A DNA stretch of 5,013 nucleotides from Thermococcaceae archaeon (lineage in GTDB: Archaea > Methanobacteriota_B > Thermococci > Thermococcales > Thermococcaceae), in the NCBI GenBank assembly GCA_027064745.1, contig JAMOPD010000424.1, forward strand, positions 1 to 5,013, read 5' to 3'. Both the position numbers and the translations under genes were made by a program. A model generated the notes under the pieces. That model was not told where the DNA came from. It did not search any database and saw only the letters and a list, made by a program, of their open reading frames with translations. Below, piece after piece: positions 1 to 5,013 of this stretch (the first letter of the stretch is position 1; each line of letters starts with the position of its first letter).

Positions 1-515
1 GGATTATCGTGAGTAACAATGAGAAGGGAATCCCCTTTGGATTTGAGTTCTTTGAGCTTCTTAACGAGAAGGTTGGCGTTCTTTTTCTCCCCCAACATCT
101 CAACGGTCTTCACCATCGCATCTTTCAGGGCACTTCTGGGAGAAATTGCATACTCAACTTTGACGTCAGCCTCAAACTCCTCATTGATTTGAGCAACGAG
201 CTCGTCGAGAGTGATATCGTCGGGAAGAACCGTGAGGATTGGAACCTCCTTGTTATTGGTCCTTATGACGTATATCGTCTTTTTGATCGTATCAGTGTCC
301 ATGGTCGTTATTATAACGAGTTCTGCTTTTTCAATACCCGCCTTCAGGAGTGTTGCTGTGTAGGAGAAGTCGCCGTTGACGACCTGAAATCCACTTTCTT
401 CGAGGGCCTTTGCACGGACCTGTTCCTTCTCAACAATGACTATATCAAACTCCCCTTTGAGGGACTCGGCTATTGAGCGACCGATCGCTCCGCCTCCGAG
501 TATCAGCACCCGCAT
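1..515 (-). CDS. TrkA-N / DHH-family phosphoesterase, N-terminal part (3' end outside window)
   Basis: This is the first 171 codons of a gene that runs off the left edge. The protein starts MRVLILGGGAIG, a Rossmann dinucleotide-binding loop (GxGxxG, residues 7-12). The second strand ends in an acidic residue (IVIVEKE, residues 25-31), as in NAD-binding TrkA-N/RCK domains. Residues 1 to about 125 fit this domain (VNGDFSYTATLLKAGI, then ELVIITTMDTD). A charged helix (about 127-160) leads to LLIVTHDN at 164-171. Bases 1-2 give CC on this strand, so residue 172 must be Pro. THDNP after a hydrophobic strand is the usual start of motif I of DHH/nanoRNase-type phosphoesterases. I infer an archaeal TrkA-N plus DHH fusion; most of the DHH domain is not visible. 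The start ATG (513-515) is preceded by GGTGA. TrkA-N proteins alone serve K+ transport, but the DHH motif argues against a simple Trk subunit. Confidence 0.85.
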   Translation of the reverse strand, partial: MRVLILGGGAIGRSIAESLKGEFDIVIVEKEQVRAKALEESGFQVVNGDFSYTATLLKAGIEKAELVIITTMDTDTIKKTIYVIRTNNKEVPILTVLPDDITLDELVAQINEEFEADVKVEYAISPRSALKDAMVKTVEMLGEKKNANLLVKKLKELKSKGDSLLIVTHDN

Positions 516-520
516 ATTTC

Positions 521-525
521 TCACC
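521..525 (-). promoter_or_regulatory. Ribosome binding site of the TrkA-N/DHH gene
   Basis: GGTGA on the minus strand ends 5 bases before the ATG at 513-515. It matches the core of the archaeal anti-Shine-Dalgarno partner GGAGGTGATC and supports this start. Confidence 0.6.
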
Positions 526-541
526 TTTTTGCACAATAATG

Positions 542-549
542 TTTAAATA
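542..549 (+). promoter_or_regulatory. Candidate TATA box for the DUF2226-like gene
   Basis: TTTAAATA on the plus strand would start transcription near 570 and give a leader of about 60 nt before ATG 630. A more striking TATATATA at 606-613 is also present, but it would place the transcription start near 635, downstream of the chosen ATG. Either that element is not the promoter or the protein starts later (a GTG lies at 666). The assignment is tentative. Confidence 0.35.
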
Positions 550-557
550 CAAGCGCC

Positions 558-566
558 GATATACTA
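558..566 (-). promoter_or_regulatory. Candidate TATA box for the TrkA-N/DHH gene
   Basis: The minus strand reads TAGTATATC here. An archaeal TATA box about 26 bp upstream of transcription would place the start near 535, giving a leader of about 20 nt that includes the GGTGA site. The competing TTTAAA at 542-547 would start transcription almost at the ATG and leave the ribosome binding site untranscribed, so it suits this strand less well. Confidence 0.4.
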
Positions 567-619
567 AGACGGTGAATTCCTTTCGGGATTTCTTATGTGG
601 AGGGATATATATAGCTAAT

Positions 620-629
620 GGTGGTGACT
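620..629 (+). promoter_or_regulatory. Ribosome binding site deciding the start of the DUF2226-like gene
   Basis: GGTGGTGACT aligns with GGAGGTGATC at 7 of 10 positions and directly abuts ATG 630, so the GGTGG core has the usual 5-base spacing. The in-frame ATG at 618 overlaps this site and has only GGAGGGAT at 599-606, 11 bases away. ATG 630 is therefore preferred; starting at 618 would add four residues (MVVT). Confidence 0.55.
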
Positions 630-2378
630 ATGCAACTGCCTGACAAGCAACCCCTCACCGAAAACGTGGTAGTGACCTCGGCGGGGGAGCTGAAAGAACT
701 TGTATCCAAGGGACTCTCCGCTGGCAATGGGGCTTTTCTCAAGATATTCGCCAAGGACAATAGCGGAAAATACTACACAACCCTGCTGTTTGACCGCTCA
801 AAAATACTCGCGGCGGAATGCCTCTTGGTGGATCAGAAAAGAAGCGTCATAGGAGAAGAGGCAATAAAACTGCTGAAGTCACTGATCGGTAAACCCATGG
901 TCGTTGATGTTTATTCCCTTGATGAGCTGGAAATCAAGCTTTCAATAGCCGATAACGTTGATGTTTACGTTCAGACACCCAAGATAGCCCTAACCGAACT
1001 CTTTGAAAAGGCAGAAGAAGGCCCTCCCGCGGAAATAAAGGAGGAGGTGAAAGAAGCAGTACCTGTAGAAAAAGAGGTTTCAGTGCCACAGGAGCCAGTC
1101 CAAGTTCCCGAAGCTAAAGCACCTGAAGAGATTAAGCCTGAAAGAATAATTGAGGAAAAGCCGTCACCAGCCAAAACCAAGGAGGAGCCAAAACCGGCCC
1201 AACCCCCCGCCGGAAAGCCGGAGGTTGTGATTAGTGTTACGGGTGGGAGCATCCCGGAAAAGGCATTCCAAGTTTACGCTGAGGATCTCCTGAAAGAAGC
1301 CAAGAGAATAAAGGGATTGACCATAAGAAAGATCGAGTTCGACGCTAACATCAGAGAGGGCGTCGCATACCTGAACGTTCACATATATGGGAATTCTGAT
1401 GGAAGCTCAAGGGAGATAGAAATTGCAGAGAAAAGAATGCTCCACGCTGTAAGCAAATATGCCCCGGTTCTCCTCAGGGAAGCCGAGATAAAACCAATAG
1501 TAAAAGATGTCAGTGTCGTTATCGATGGCCAGGAGATAAAGCCCCAAGAGATTATTGACAGGGACAAAAAGAAAACCGCCAACGTCACAAAGGATGGAAA
1601 AATCACCCTCTCTGTACTTGAAGATGTTTGGCCGTATTTCAGCGCATACTCAAGAACCGTAATCACGGAAATCGAGAGTGCCGGCATAAAAGTGAAGAAG
1701 GCTTACTTCGATATCAAAGGAAGGAAAGAGTTCGAGATAAACCTATCATTAGTTGCTGAGGCCGAGCTCAGCAAAGAAACCGTCGAACGGATTGCAAAGG
1801 ACGTGGTTACCAGACACGCACGGGAACTGTCGAGATCCATAAAGAGGTACATCTCAGTTCACAACATTGAGGCGGAAGTCATTGCACCTGCCGTTAAACC
1901 TTCTACCGTCAAGACAACCCCCGCTCTTACTTCCAGCAAAGCCGCGGAAGTCCTCGCAAAGAAGGAGCTTCTTGAGAAAGAGGTCGAGGCTCTCTTGAAA
2001 CAGGCGGGCATAGATGAATTGGCTCCGTTCACAGAAGAGAAGAAGAAAGAGGCCGAGGAGACCATGTTAAAAGAACGCATAGAGCCGGCTATTGAAAAAT
2101 TAAAGGCCAGAATCCATGCAGAACTAAAGTTAATTCCGAGAGTTACCTTCAAATGGCTCAAACTGAGTCACGAGATAGAGGGCTCAACCGTTCATATAGA
2201 CGTTGAGGCCAGCTTCCTCAGAGAGGAAACGGGAGGTCTTTTCGGGTCGTTCTCCGGTGTGGCCGACAGTAAGATAAAGCAGGACATAGAGGCGTCAATA
2301 CGCAGGGTGATAAAGGAGGTTTCAAAAGAGTACGGCATTATAATGAATCTCAGAAAGCTGAATATAATTCTTCGCTGA
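630..2378 (+). CDS. DUF2226-like protein with linker and three alpha/beta repeats
   Basis: A 582-residue soluble protein of unknown function with no signal peptide or membrane segment. Residues 1 to about 125 resemble archaeal DUF2226 from memory of the family. They include LLFDRSKILAAECLL (about 52-66), then GEEAIKLL and a segment rich in V, D and L, a layout also seen in DUF4388/PATAN signalling domains. Residues about 127-200 are a Pro/Glu/Lys/Val linker with many KEE, PEE and KPE steps, probably disordered. Three diverged units follow (about 217-297, 343-417 and 493-582). Each has two strands, a long amphipathic helix and a final strand, for example TIRKIEFDAN, VAYLNVHIYG, a helix, then VKDVSVVI. 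A charged helical segment (about 436-492) separates units 2 and 3. The gene is divergent from the TrkA-N/DHH gene and ends at an oligo-T terminator. The family call is moderate; the function is unknown. Confidence 0.75.
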   Translation: MQLPDKQPLTENVVVTSAGELKELVSKGLSAGNGAFLKIFAKDNSGKYYTTLLFDRSKILAAECLLVDQKRSVIGEEAIKLLKSLIGKPMVVDVYSLDELEIKLSIADNVDVYVQTPKIALTELFEKAEEGPPAEIKEEVKEAVPVEKEVSVPQEPVQVPEAKAPEEIKPERIIEEKPSPAKTKEEPKPAQPPAGKPEVVISVTGGSIPEKAFQVYAEDLLKEAKRIKGLTIRKIEFDANIREGVAYLNVHIYGNSDGSSREIEIAEKRMLHAVSKYAPVLLREAEIKPIVKDVSVVIDGQEIKPQEIIDRDKKKTANVTKDGKITLSVLEDVWPYFSAYSRTVITEIESAGIKVKKAYFDIKGRKEFEINLSLVAEAELSKETVERIAKDVVTRHARELSRSIKRYISVHNIEAEVIAPAVKPSTVKTTPALTSSKAAEVLAKKELLEKEVEALLKQAGIDELAPFTEEKKKEAEETMLKERIEPAIEKLKARIHAELKLIPRVTFKWLKLSHEIEGSTVHIDVEASFLREETGGLFGSFSGVADSKIKQDIEASIRRVIKEVSKEYGIIMNLRKLNIILR

Positions 2379-2527
2379 CCTTTTTTCTTTTCTCAGCACT
2401 CAAGATCTTCATCATCCTGTCGTCAGTTCTGCCGAGCTCATCATGAAGTTTTCTCAATACTACCCGTACGGGTTTATAATGGTATGCACGACTTAACTCC
2501 TGTGAGACGTGAAGGGCATGAGGTTTT
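2350..2527 (-). other. Candidate frameshifted C-terminal extension of the KaiC-like gene
   Basis: On the minus strand the -1 frame relative to the KaiC-like gene is open from 2559 to a TGA at 2350-2352. It has no ATG, GTG or TTG until TTG at about 2456, deep inside it. From the A4 run (2524-2527) it reads as a 58-residue charged, helical peptide containing HALHVSQELSRAYHYKPV and, further on, RKLHDELGRTDDRMMKIL. One extra A in the run, or a -1 slip at CAA-AAC, joins this frame to the upstream gene and gives a protein of about 294 residues. The 114 bases between the annotated stops are otherwise unexplained. The extension would overlap the last 29 bases of the convergent DUF2226-like gene. It may be a real mutation, a sequencing error, a remnant of a small gene or chance. 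Confidence 0.4.
2381..2393 (+). terminator. Oligo-T terminator of the DUF2226-like gene
   Basis: TTTTTTCTTTTCT begins 3 bases after the TGA stop. Such T-rich tracts without a hairpin are the usual archaeal intrinsic terminators. On the opposite strand the same bases could encode a Lys/Arg run (AEKRKK) in the candidate extension described at 2350-2527. Confidence 0.6.
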
Positions 2528-3233
2528 GGTGCTTCATTTCGTACTGGTAAACCTGAGGCTCAAACTTGGATAGAGGCGACTTGAAAACGTACATCTGCTC
2601 TAAGATGCTATAATCCTCCTTTCTACTTGAGAACTCAAGCACATAGTCGTTGAATTCTATGTTCCATGAGAGAAAGCCCTTGGAGACTCTGTCCCTGTTA
2701 AGGAGGTACAGAGAAAACAGATGATGGCCATTTATGATCCGGTTAGAGAGAAGGCGCTTAATTAACTTTATACTACGCTCTTCCCCGAGTTCAAAAGCCA
2801 TGCCATCAAGGGAAAAGACAAAGTCGACAACCTCTTTCTTTTCAGTTTTCCTGAAGATTTCACGATATATCTGCTCAAGCTTTGGTATGTACGTTTCGGG
2901 ATTGAATCCTTCAATCCGATACACATAGTCACCGGGATGATAGAAATCGTATTTGGAGCCGAACACGTCTATGATAACAAGATTTCCCTCTTTCCCTTCT
3001 CTATCGATGTCGAGCCCAAGGGACTTAGCTCTCAGTATCAACCTGGGAATGGGGAGGTTGTAGTTTATAATGACGCCTAAAGAGCCGTTGGAGATCTGGT
3101 ATTTCAGTATCTCAAATGGAAGAGCCCAACCTAACGAGAAGGAATCATAGATAACAAGCAGGCTCGAGTTCTTTACGATCCCTCCACCAATTGCATGGTC
3201 TATATTTGCAAGCCCAGATGTTACCACTTGCAT
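2493..3233 (-). CDS. KaiC/RecA-fold protein without a P-loop, DUF257-like
   Basis: A 246-residue cytoplasmic protein. It opens like a KaiC/RadA-type ATPase: a TSGLANIDHAIGGGI stretch (residues 4-18) corresponds to the TGxxxLDxxLGGGI signature before the Walker A motif. The Walker A site itself reads DSFSLGWA (30-37) where GxxGxGKT is expected, so the catalytic Lys and Thr are replaced by Trp and Ala. A Walker B-like strand VDFVFSLDGM follows (about 136-145). LYLLNRDRVSKGFLSW (about 175-190) recalls Pyrococcus/Thermococcus DUF257 proteins. I infer a scaffold or sensor, not an ATPase. ATG 3231-3233 is preferred over TTG 3258-3260 because the TATA box at 3266-3272 puts transcription near 3243, inside the longer form. 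The gene is divergent from the FilR1-type regulator. The C terminus may be frameshifted near 2524-2527, where the frame ends in an unremarkable tail (MPFTSHRS). Confidence 0.75.
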   Translation of the reverse strand: MQVVTSGLANIDHAIGGGIVKNSSLLVIYDSFSLGWALPFEILKYQISNGSLGVIINYNLPIPRLILRAKSLGLDIDREGKEGNLVIIDVFGSKYDFYHPGDYVYRIEGFNPETYIPKLEQIYREIFRKTEKKEVVDFVFSLDGMAFELGEERSIKLIKRLLSNRIINGHHLFSLYLLNRDRVSKGFLSWNIEFNDYVLEFSSRKEDYSILEQMYVFKSPLSKFEPQVYQYEMKHQNLMPFTSHRS

Positions 3234-3265
3234 ATATTTCACACTACCTTCCTCGCACAAAGGGG

Positions 3266-3272
3266 TATATAA
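3266..3272 (-). promoter_or_regulatory. TATA box of the KaiC-like gene
   Basis: The minus strand reads TTATATA, preceded by CAAAAACG, an A-rich element in the BRE position. The predicted transcription start is about 3243, giving a leader of roughly 10 nt before ATG 3233 (or a leaderless GTG at 3240-3242). Confidence 0.65.
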
Positions 3273-3296
3273 CGTTTTTGCTCTTCAAAGACAAAA

Positions 3297-3313
3297 TTGT
3301 TCTAAACGAACAA
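3297..3313. promoter_or_regulatory. Inverted repeat TTGTTC-N5-GAACAA between divergent promoters, candidate operator
   Basis: Perfect 6-bp arms (3297-3302 and 3308-3313) flank a 5-bp spacer (TAAAC). The centre, 3305, is about 20 bp upstream of the regulator gene's TATA box and about 36 bp upstream of the KaiC-like gene's TATA box. A dimeric winged-helix protein such as the adjacent FilR1-type regulator could bind here. Lying outside both core promoters, the site suits activation at least as well as repression. Binding is inferred. Confidence 0.45.
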
Positions 3314-3316
3314 AAA

Positions 3317-3332
3317 TTTCAATATATCGAAA
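3317..3332 (+). promoter_or_regulatory. TATA box of the FilR1-type regulator inside an imperfect palindrome
   Basis: The TATA element AATATATC (3321-3328) has an A-rich upstream stretch and predicts transcription from about 3351, a leader of about 26 nt that includes the ribosome binding site. The surrounding TTTCAATATATCGAAA is palindromic at 14 of 16 positions. Occupation by a regulator would block TBP, which would suit autorepression. TATA boxes are partly self-complementary anyway, so only the TTTC/GAAA flanks are informative. Confidence 0.5.
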
Positions 3333-3361
3333 AAATTATTAGGGGGCAAACAAAAAAAGAA

Positions 3362-3370
3362 GGGGGATGA
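3362..3370 (+). promoter_or_regulatory. Ribosome binding site of the FilR1-type regulator
   Basis: GGGGGATGA ends 6 bases before ATG 3377 and resembles GGAGGTGATC. It supports the chosen start. Confidence 0.55.
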
Positions 3371-3376
3371 GAAGCC

Positions 3377-4171
3377 ATGAATCCGGAAAACGTCCTTAAA
3401 ATGATAGTGACATCAAGCGTACGCTACAAGGTACTTCTTGCACTTTCAACAGGTGCTAAAACATTGGGTGAAATCCACAGTGAAGTTGGTTCAACAAAGT
3501 CCACAATCTCCCATGCCCTCAGCGACTTAATCGATGAGATGCTTATCACTCAGGATCCGGAGAGCAAGAAATATCAGCTTACAAATCTTGGTTATTTGGT
3601 TTCCCTCCAGGTTCAGAATATCGTTGGGGCTTTGGAGAGTATAAAGAAATTCGAAGACTTCTGGCTCTCTCATGATTTAAGTGGTATTCCTGAAGAACTT
3701 TTATTGAGGATCGGGGATTTAAGGGAATCCGAACTCCACACAACCACTCCGGAATACCTGAAACTCCCCCATGAGGTCTACATGGAGCTTATAAAGACCT
3801 CCAAGTGGATTAAAGGCGTCTCCCCGATATTGTTTGCCGACTATCCGGAGGAATTCCTGGGACTTGCGTTTGGCGAGGAAGTTGATATAGAGATCGTTAC
3901 CACACGAACCGTTTATGAGAAGCTGATAGAGCTCTCTTCCCCCGAGGCTGTTGAAAAGGTTCGAGAGATGCCCAACGTCAAACTTTACGTAATCAACGAA
4001 AATCCAAAAGTTGCTTTCACCGTGACCAACAATTTCCTCTCACTTGGACTCTTCCTGCCAAATGGTACGTACGATATGATGAACGACCTTATTAGTACAA
4101 GTGAACGCGCCAAGAAGTGGGGACTGGAACTATTTGAGCATTACAAGAAGAAGGCTGAAAGAGTTATATAA
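3377..4171 (+). CDS. Winged-helix transcriptional regulator with FilR1-type C-terminal domain
   Basis: A 264-residue cytoplasmic DNA-binding protein with a complete reading frame. Residues about 8-75 form an ArsR-like winged helix: SSVRYKVLLALSTGAKTLGE, a recognition helix around STKSTISHALSDLIDE (39-54), and a wing ITQDPESKKYQLTNLG (57-72). A coiled linker helix follows (about 75-98). Residues about 98-245 match the FilR1/DUF1724 region: HDLSGIPEELLLRIGDL, then a variable HTTTPEY stretch, KWIKGVSPILFADYPEEF and a long alpha/beta part. FilR1 controls filament and methanogenesis genes in Methanosaeta and senses carboxylated acyl-homoserine lactones; related proteins are common in archaea with unknown ligands. 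This gene has no such evident context. It is divergent from the KaiC-like gene and 30 bp ahead of the prenyltransferase, so those are the first candidate targets, as is its own promoter. Confidence 0.85.
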   Translation: MNPENVLKMIVTSSVRYKVLLALSTGAKTLGEIHSEVGSTKSTISHALSDLIDEMLITQDPESKKYQLTNLGYLVSLQVQNIVGALESIKKFEDFWLSHDLSGIPEELLLRIGDLRESELHTTTPEYLKLPHEVYMELIKTSKWIKGVSPILFADYPEEFLGLAFGEEVDIEIVTTRTVYEKLIELSSPEAVEKVREMPNVKLYVINENPKVAFTVTNNFLSLGLFLPNGTYDMMNDLISTSERAKKWGLELFEHYKKKAERVI

Positions 4172-4172
4172 T
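4164..4172 (+). promoter_or_regulatory. TATA box of the prenyltransferase gene, overlapping the regulator's stop codon
   Basis: TTATATAAT, preceded by GAAAGAG in the BRE position, lies over the last codons and the TAA (4169-4171) of the regulator gene. A start about 26 bp downstream of its centre falls near 4194, so the mRNA would have a leader of about 8 nt before ATG 4202. Read-through from the regulator promoter remains possible. Confidence 0.5.
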
Positions 4173-4201
4173 TGCTTTTGAATTATAACTTAATGAGGAG
4201 T

Positions 4202-5013
4202 ATGCGACTACCCCAAGGATACGTTGAATGTTCAGAAGGTGGTGGGATCTTAGGAGTTGTTGAATCAGGTTTTAGGTTAGTTGAGGGTGTATTGGCGTTT
4301 CTGATTTCAACATCCCTATTTTTGGCAGCCAGTGGAGTGTTTAAACTATATCTCTCCTTCCTCCTTTATGGTGTAACTCCCCAATGGAATCTCCTTGTGG
4401 CGACATTTCTTTTAGTTTTCAGTGTTTATGGACTTAACAAACTCACCGATTTGAGTGAGGACGAAGTCAACAATCCTGAGAGGGTCAATTATGTGAGGAG
4501 AGTTGCTAAGGCACTTAAATACGCGGTCATAATGTCCTTCATAGCCGCACTCATCTTGAGTGCCCTAACGAGTCCTTGGGCAATTTTGGTTGTTTTTTTC
4601 CCGATAGTCTCGGGTACCCTGTACAGTGTTAGAATCTCTCCAAACTACCCAAGACTCAAGGACATAACCGGAGTAAAGAACATAATAATCGCAACCACAT
4701 GGGCCAATGGAACAACGTTTCTTCCATATCTCGTCGCCGGAGGAGTCGAAGCACCGAAGGTGTTCCTGATCTACTATTTCTTCTTCATGAAGAGTATGAT
4801 AAACACGATACTCTTCGACGTGAGGGATATAGAGGGTGACAGACTCAATGGCATTAAGACCATCCCCGTGAAATTAGGGTTCAAAAAGAGCAAGTTACTT
4901 CTCCTTGCCCTCAACTCAACCCTTATCCTGTGGCTTCTCATAGCCCACGGCATGGGATATTTCAATGAATACACGTGGGTACTAATCTTCTCAATCGCAA
5001 ATGGCTATTTCTA
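4202..5013 (+). CDS. UbiA-superfamily prenyltransferase, N-terminal 270 residues (3' end outside window)
   Basis: An integral membrane prenyltransferase, open at the right edge. Both diagnostic Asp-rich motifs are present. Motif 1 is NKLTDLSED (N79, D83, D87: NxxxDxxxD). Motif 2 is DVRDIEGD (D206, D209, D213: DxxDxxxD), followed by the usual KTIPVKLG. These bind Mg2+ and the prenyl diphosphate. Hydrophobic helices lie at about 26-45, 62-78, 105-122, 126-142, 160-180, 185-203, 230-248 and from 258. Family members transfer prenyl groups to quinone precursors, haem, lipids or carotenoids; the substrate here cannot be told. The motif 1 style (NKLTD, then NNPER) differs from archaeal digeranylgeranylglyceryl-phosphate synthase as I recall it, so lipid core synthesis is less likely. 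ATG 4202 is preferred. ATG 4193 would add MRS, and GAGGAG at 4195-4200 is too close to serve 4202, which fits a near-leaderless mRNA. The frame is the same as the regulator's, separated by its TAA. Confidence 0.85.
   Translation, partial: MRLPQGYVECSEGGGILGVVESGFRLVEGVLAFLISTSLFLAASGVFKLYLSFLLYGVTPQWNLLVATFLLVFSVYGLNKLTDLSEDEVNNPERVNYVRRVAKALKYAVIMSFIAALILSALTSPWAILVVFFPIVSGTLYSVRISPNYPRLKDITGVKNIIIATTWANGTTFLPYLVAGGVEAPKVFLIYYFFFMKSMINTILFDVRDIEGDRLNGIKTIPVKLGFKKSKLLLLALNSTLILWLLIAHGMGYFNEYTWVLIFSIANGYF

Noticed and set aside
9..476. A 155-codon open frame on the plus strand
   Set aside because: It is antisense to the TrkA-N/DHH gene, whose minus-strand product has clear GxGxxG and DHH-type motifs. 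The plus-strand product shows no domain.
606..613. TATATATA as the promoter of the DUF2226-like gene
   Set aside because: It would put the transcription start near 635, past ATG 630 and its good ribosome binding site. It is kept only as an alternative if the protein really starts at GTG 666.
971..2161. Several minus-strand open frames of 72-102 codons
   Set aside because: They are antisense shadows of the 582-residue plus-strand gene, with Ser/Thr/Gly/Phe-rich composition and no recognisable domain.
2462..2473. Perfect 12-bp palindrome ACCCGTACGGGT followed by TTTATAAT
   Set aside because: It could be an operator or hairpin, but the stem with a loop is only 4 bp and no T-run follows. It also lies within the candidate frameshifted coding extension, so chance is likely.
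2734..2928. A 64-codon plus-strand open frame
   Set aside because: It lies antisense inside the KaiC-like gene, has no ribosome binding site and has a low-complexity Arg/Ser product.
3234..3260. Longer KaiC-like protein starting at TTG 3260
   Set aside because: The TATA box at 3266-3272 places the transcription start near 3243, so the TTG would not be transcribed. The KaiC-type signature starts just after ATG 3233.
4585..4600. T-rich run as a terminator
   Set aside because: It lies inside the prenyltransferase reading frame, encoding part of a hydrophobic helix (LVVFFP), so it is not a terminator.
4774..4974. A 66-codon minus-strand open frame
   Set aside because: It is antisense to the prenyltransferase, over DxxDxxxD motif 2 and the following helices, which are clearly coding on the plus strand.

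Overview
The window looks like chromosomal DNA of a hyperthermophilic euryarchaeon, most likely of the order Thermococcales (Thermococcus, Pyrococcus or Palaeococcus). The reasons are the archaeal promoters (TATA boxes with A/purine-rich upstream elements, no bacterial -35/-10), Shine-Dalgarno sites resembling GGAGGTGATC, an oligo-T terminator, compact Lys/Glu/Ile-rich proteins and the gene families. No RNA gene, CRISPR array, insertion sequence or tRNA was seen.

Layout. (1) 1-515, minus strand: the first 171 codons of a gene that leaves the window at the left edge. It has a TrkA-N (Rossmann, NAD-binding) domain, and the last residues visible are the start of a DHH-phosphoesterase motif. (2) 516-629: a divergent promoter region. 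(3) 630-2378, plus strand: a 582-residue protein of unknown function, probably DUF2226-like. It has an N-terminal domain, a long Pro/Glu/Lys linker and three diverged copies of a small alpha/beta unit. An oligo-T terminator follows. (4) 2493-3233, minus strand: a KaiC/RecA-fold protein resembling DUF257, whose P-loop is destroyed. Just past its stop a good-looking coding frame continues in the -1 frame to 2350, suggesting a frameshift. (5) 3234-3376: a divergent promoter region with two TATA boxes and two inverted repeats. (6) 3377-4171, plus strand: a winged-helix regulator with a FilR1-type C-terminal domain. (7) 4202-5013, plus strand: a UbiA-superfamily membrane prenyltransferase, open at the right edge, with its own TATA box at the end of the regulator gene.

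How the genes relate. The clearest functional unit is the divergent pair of P-loop-less KaiC-like gene and FilR1-type regulator, sharing about 140 bp that hold a perfect 6-bp-arm inverted repeat and a palindrome over the regulator's own TATA box. This layout suggests local control or autoregulation, which is inference. The prenyltransferase lies 30 bp behind the regulator and could be co-transcribed, but a well-placed promoter suggests it is also expressed alone. The two genes at the left share only a divergent promoter region. Nothing in the window is clearly a known defence or mobile system. The most unusual points are the probable frameshift near 2524-2527, the degenerate P-loop protein next to a regulator, and the three-unit repeat protein.
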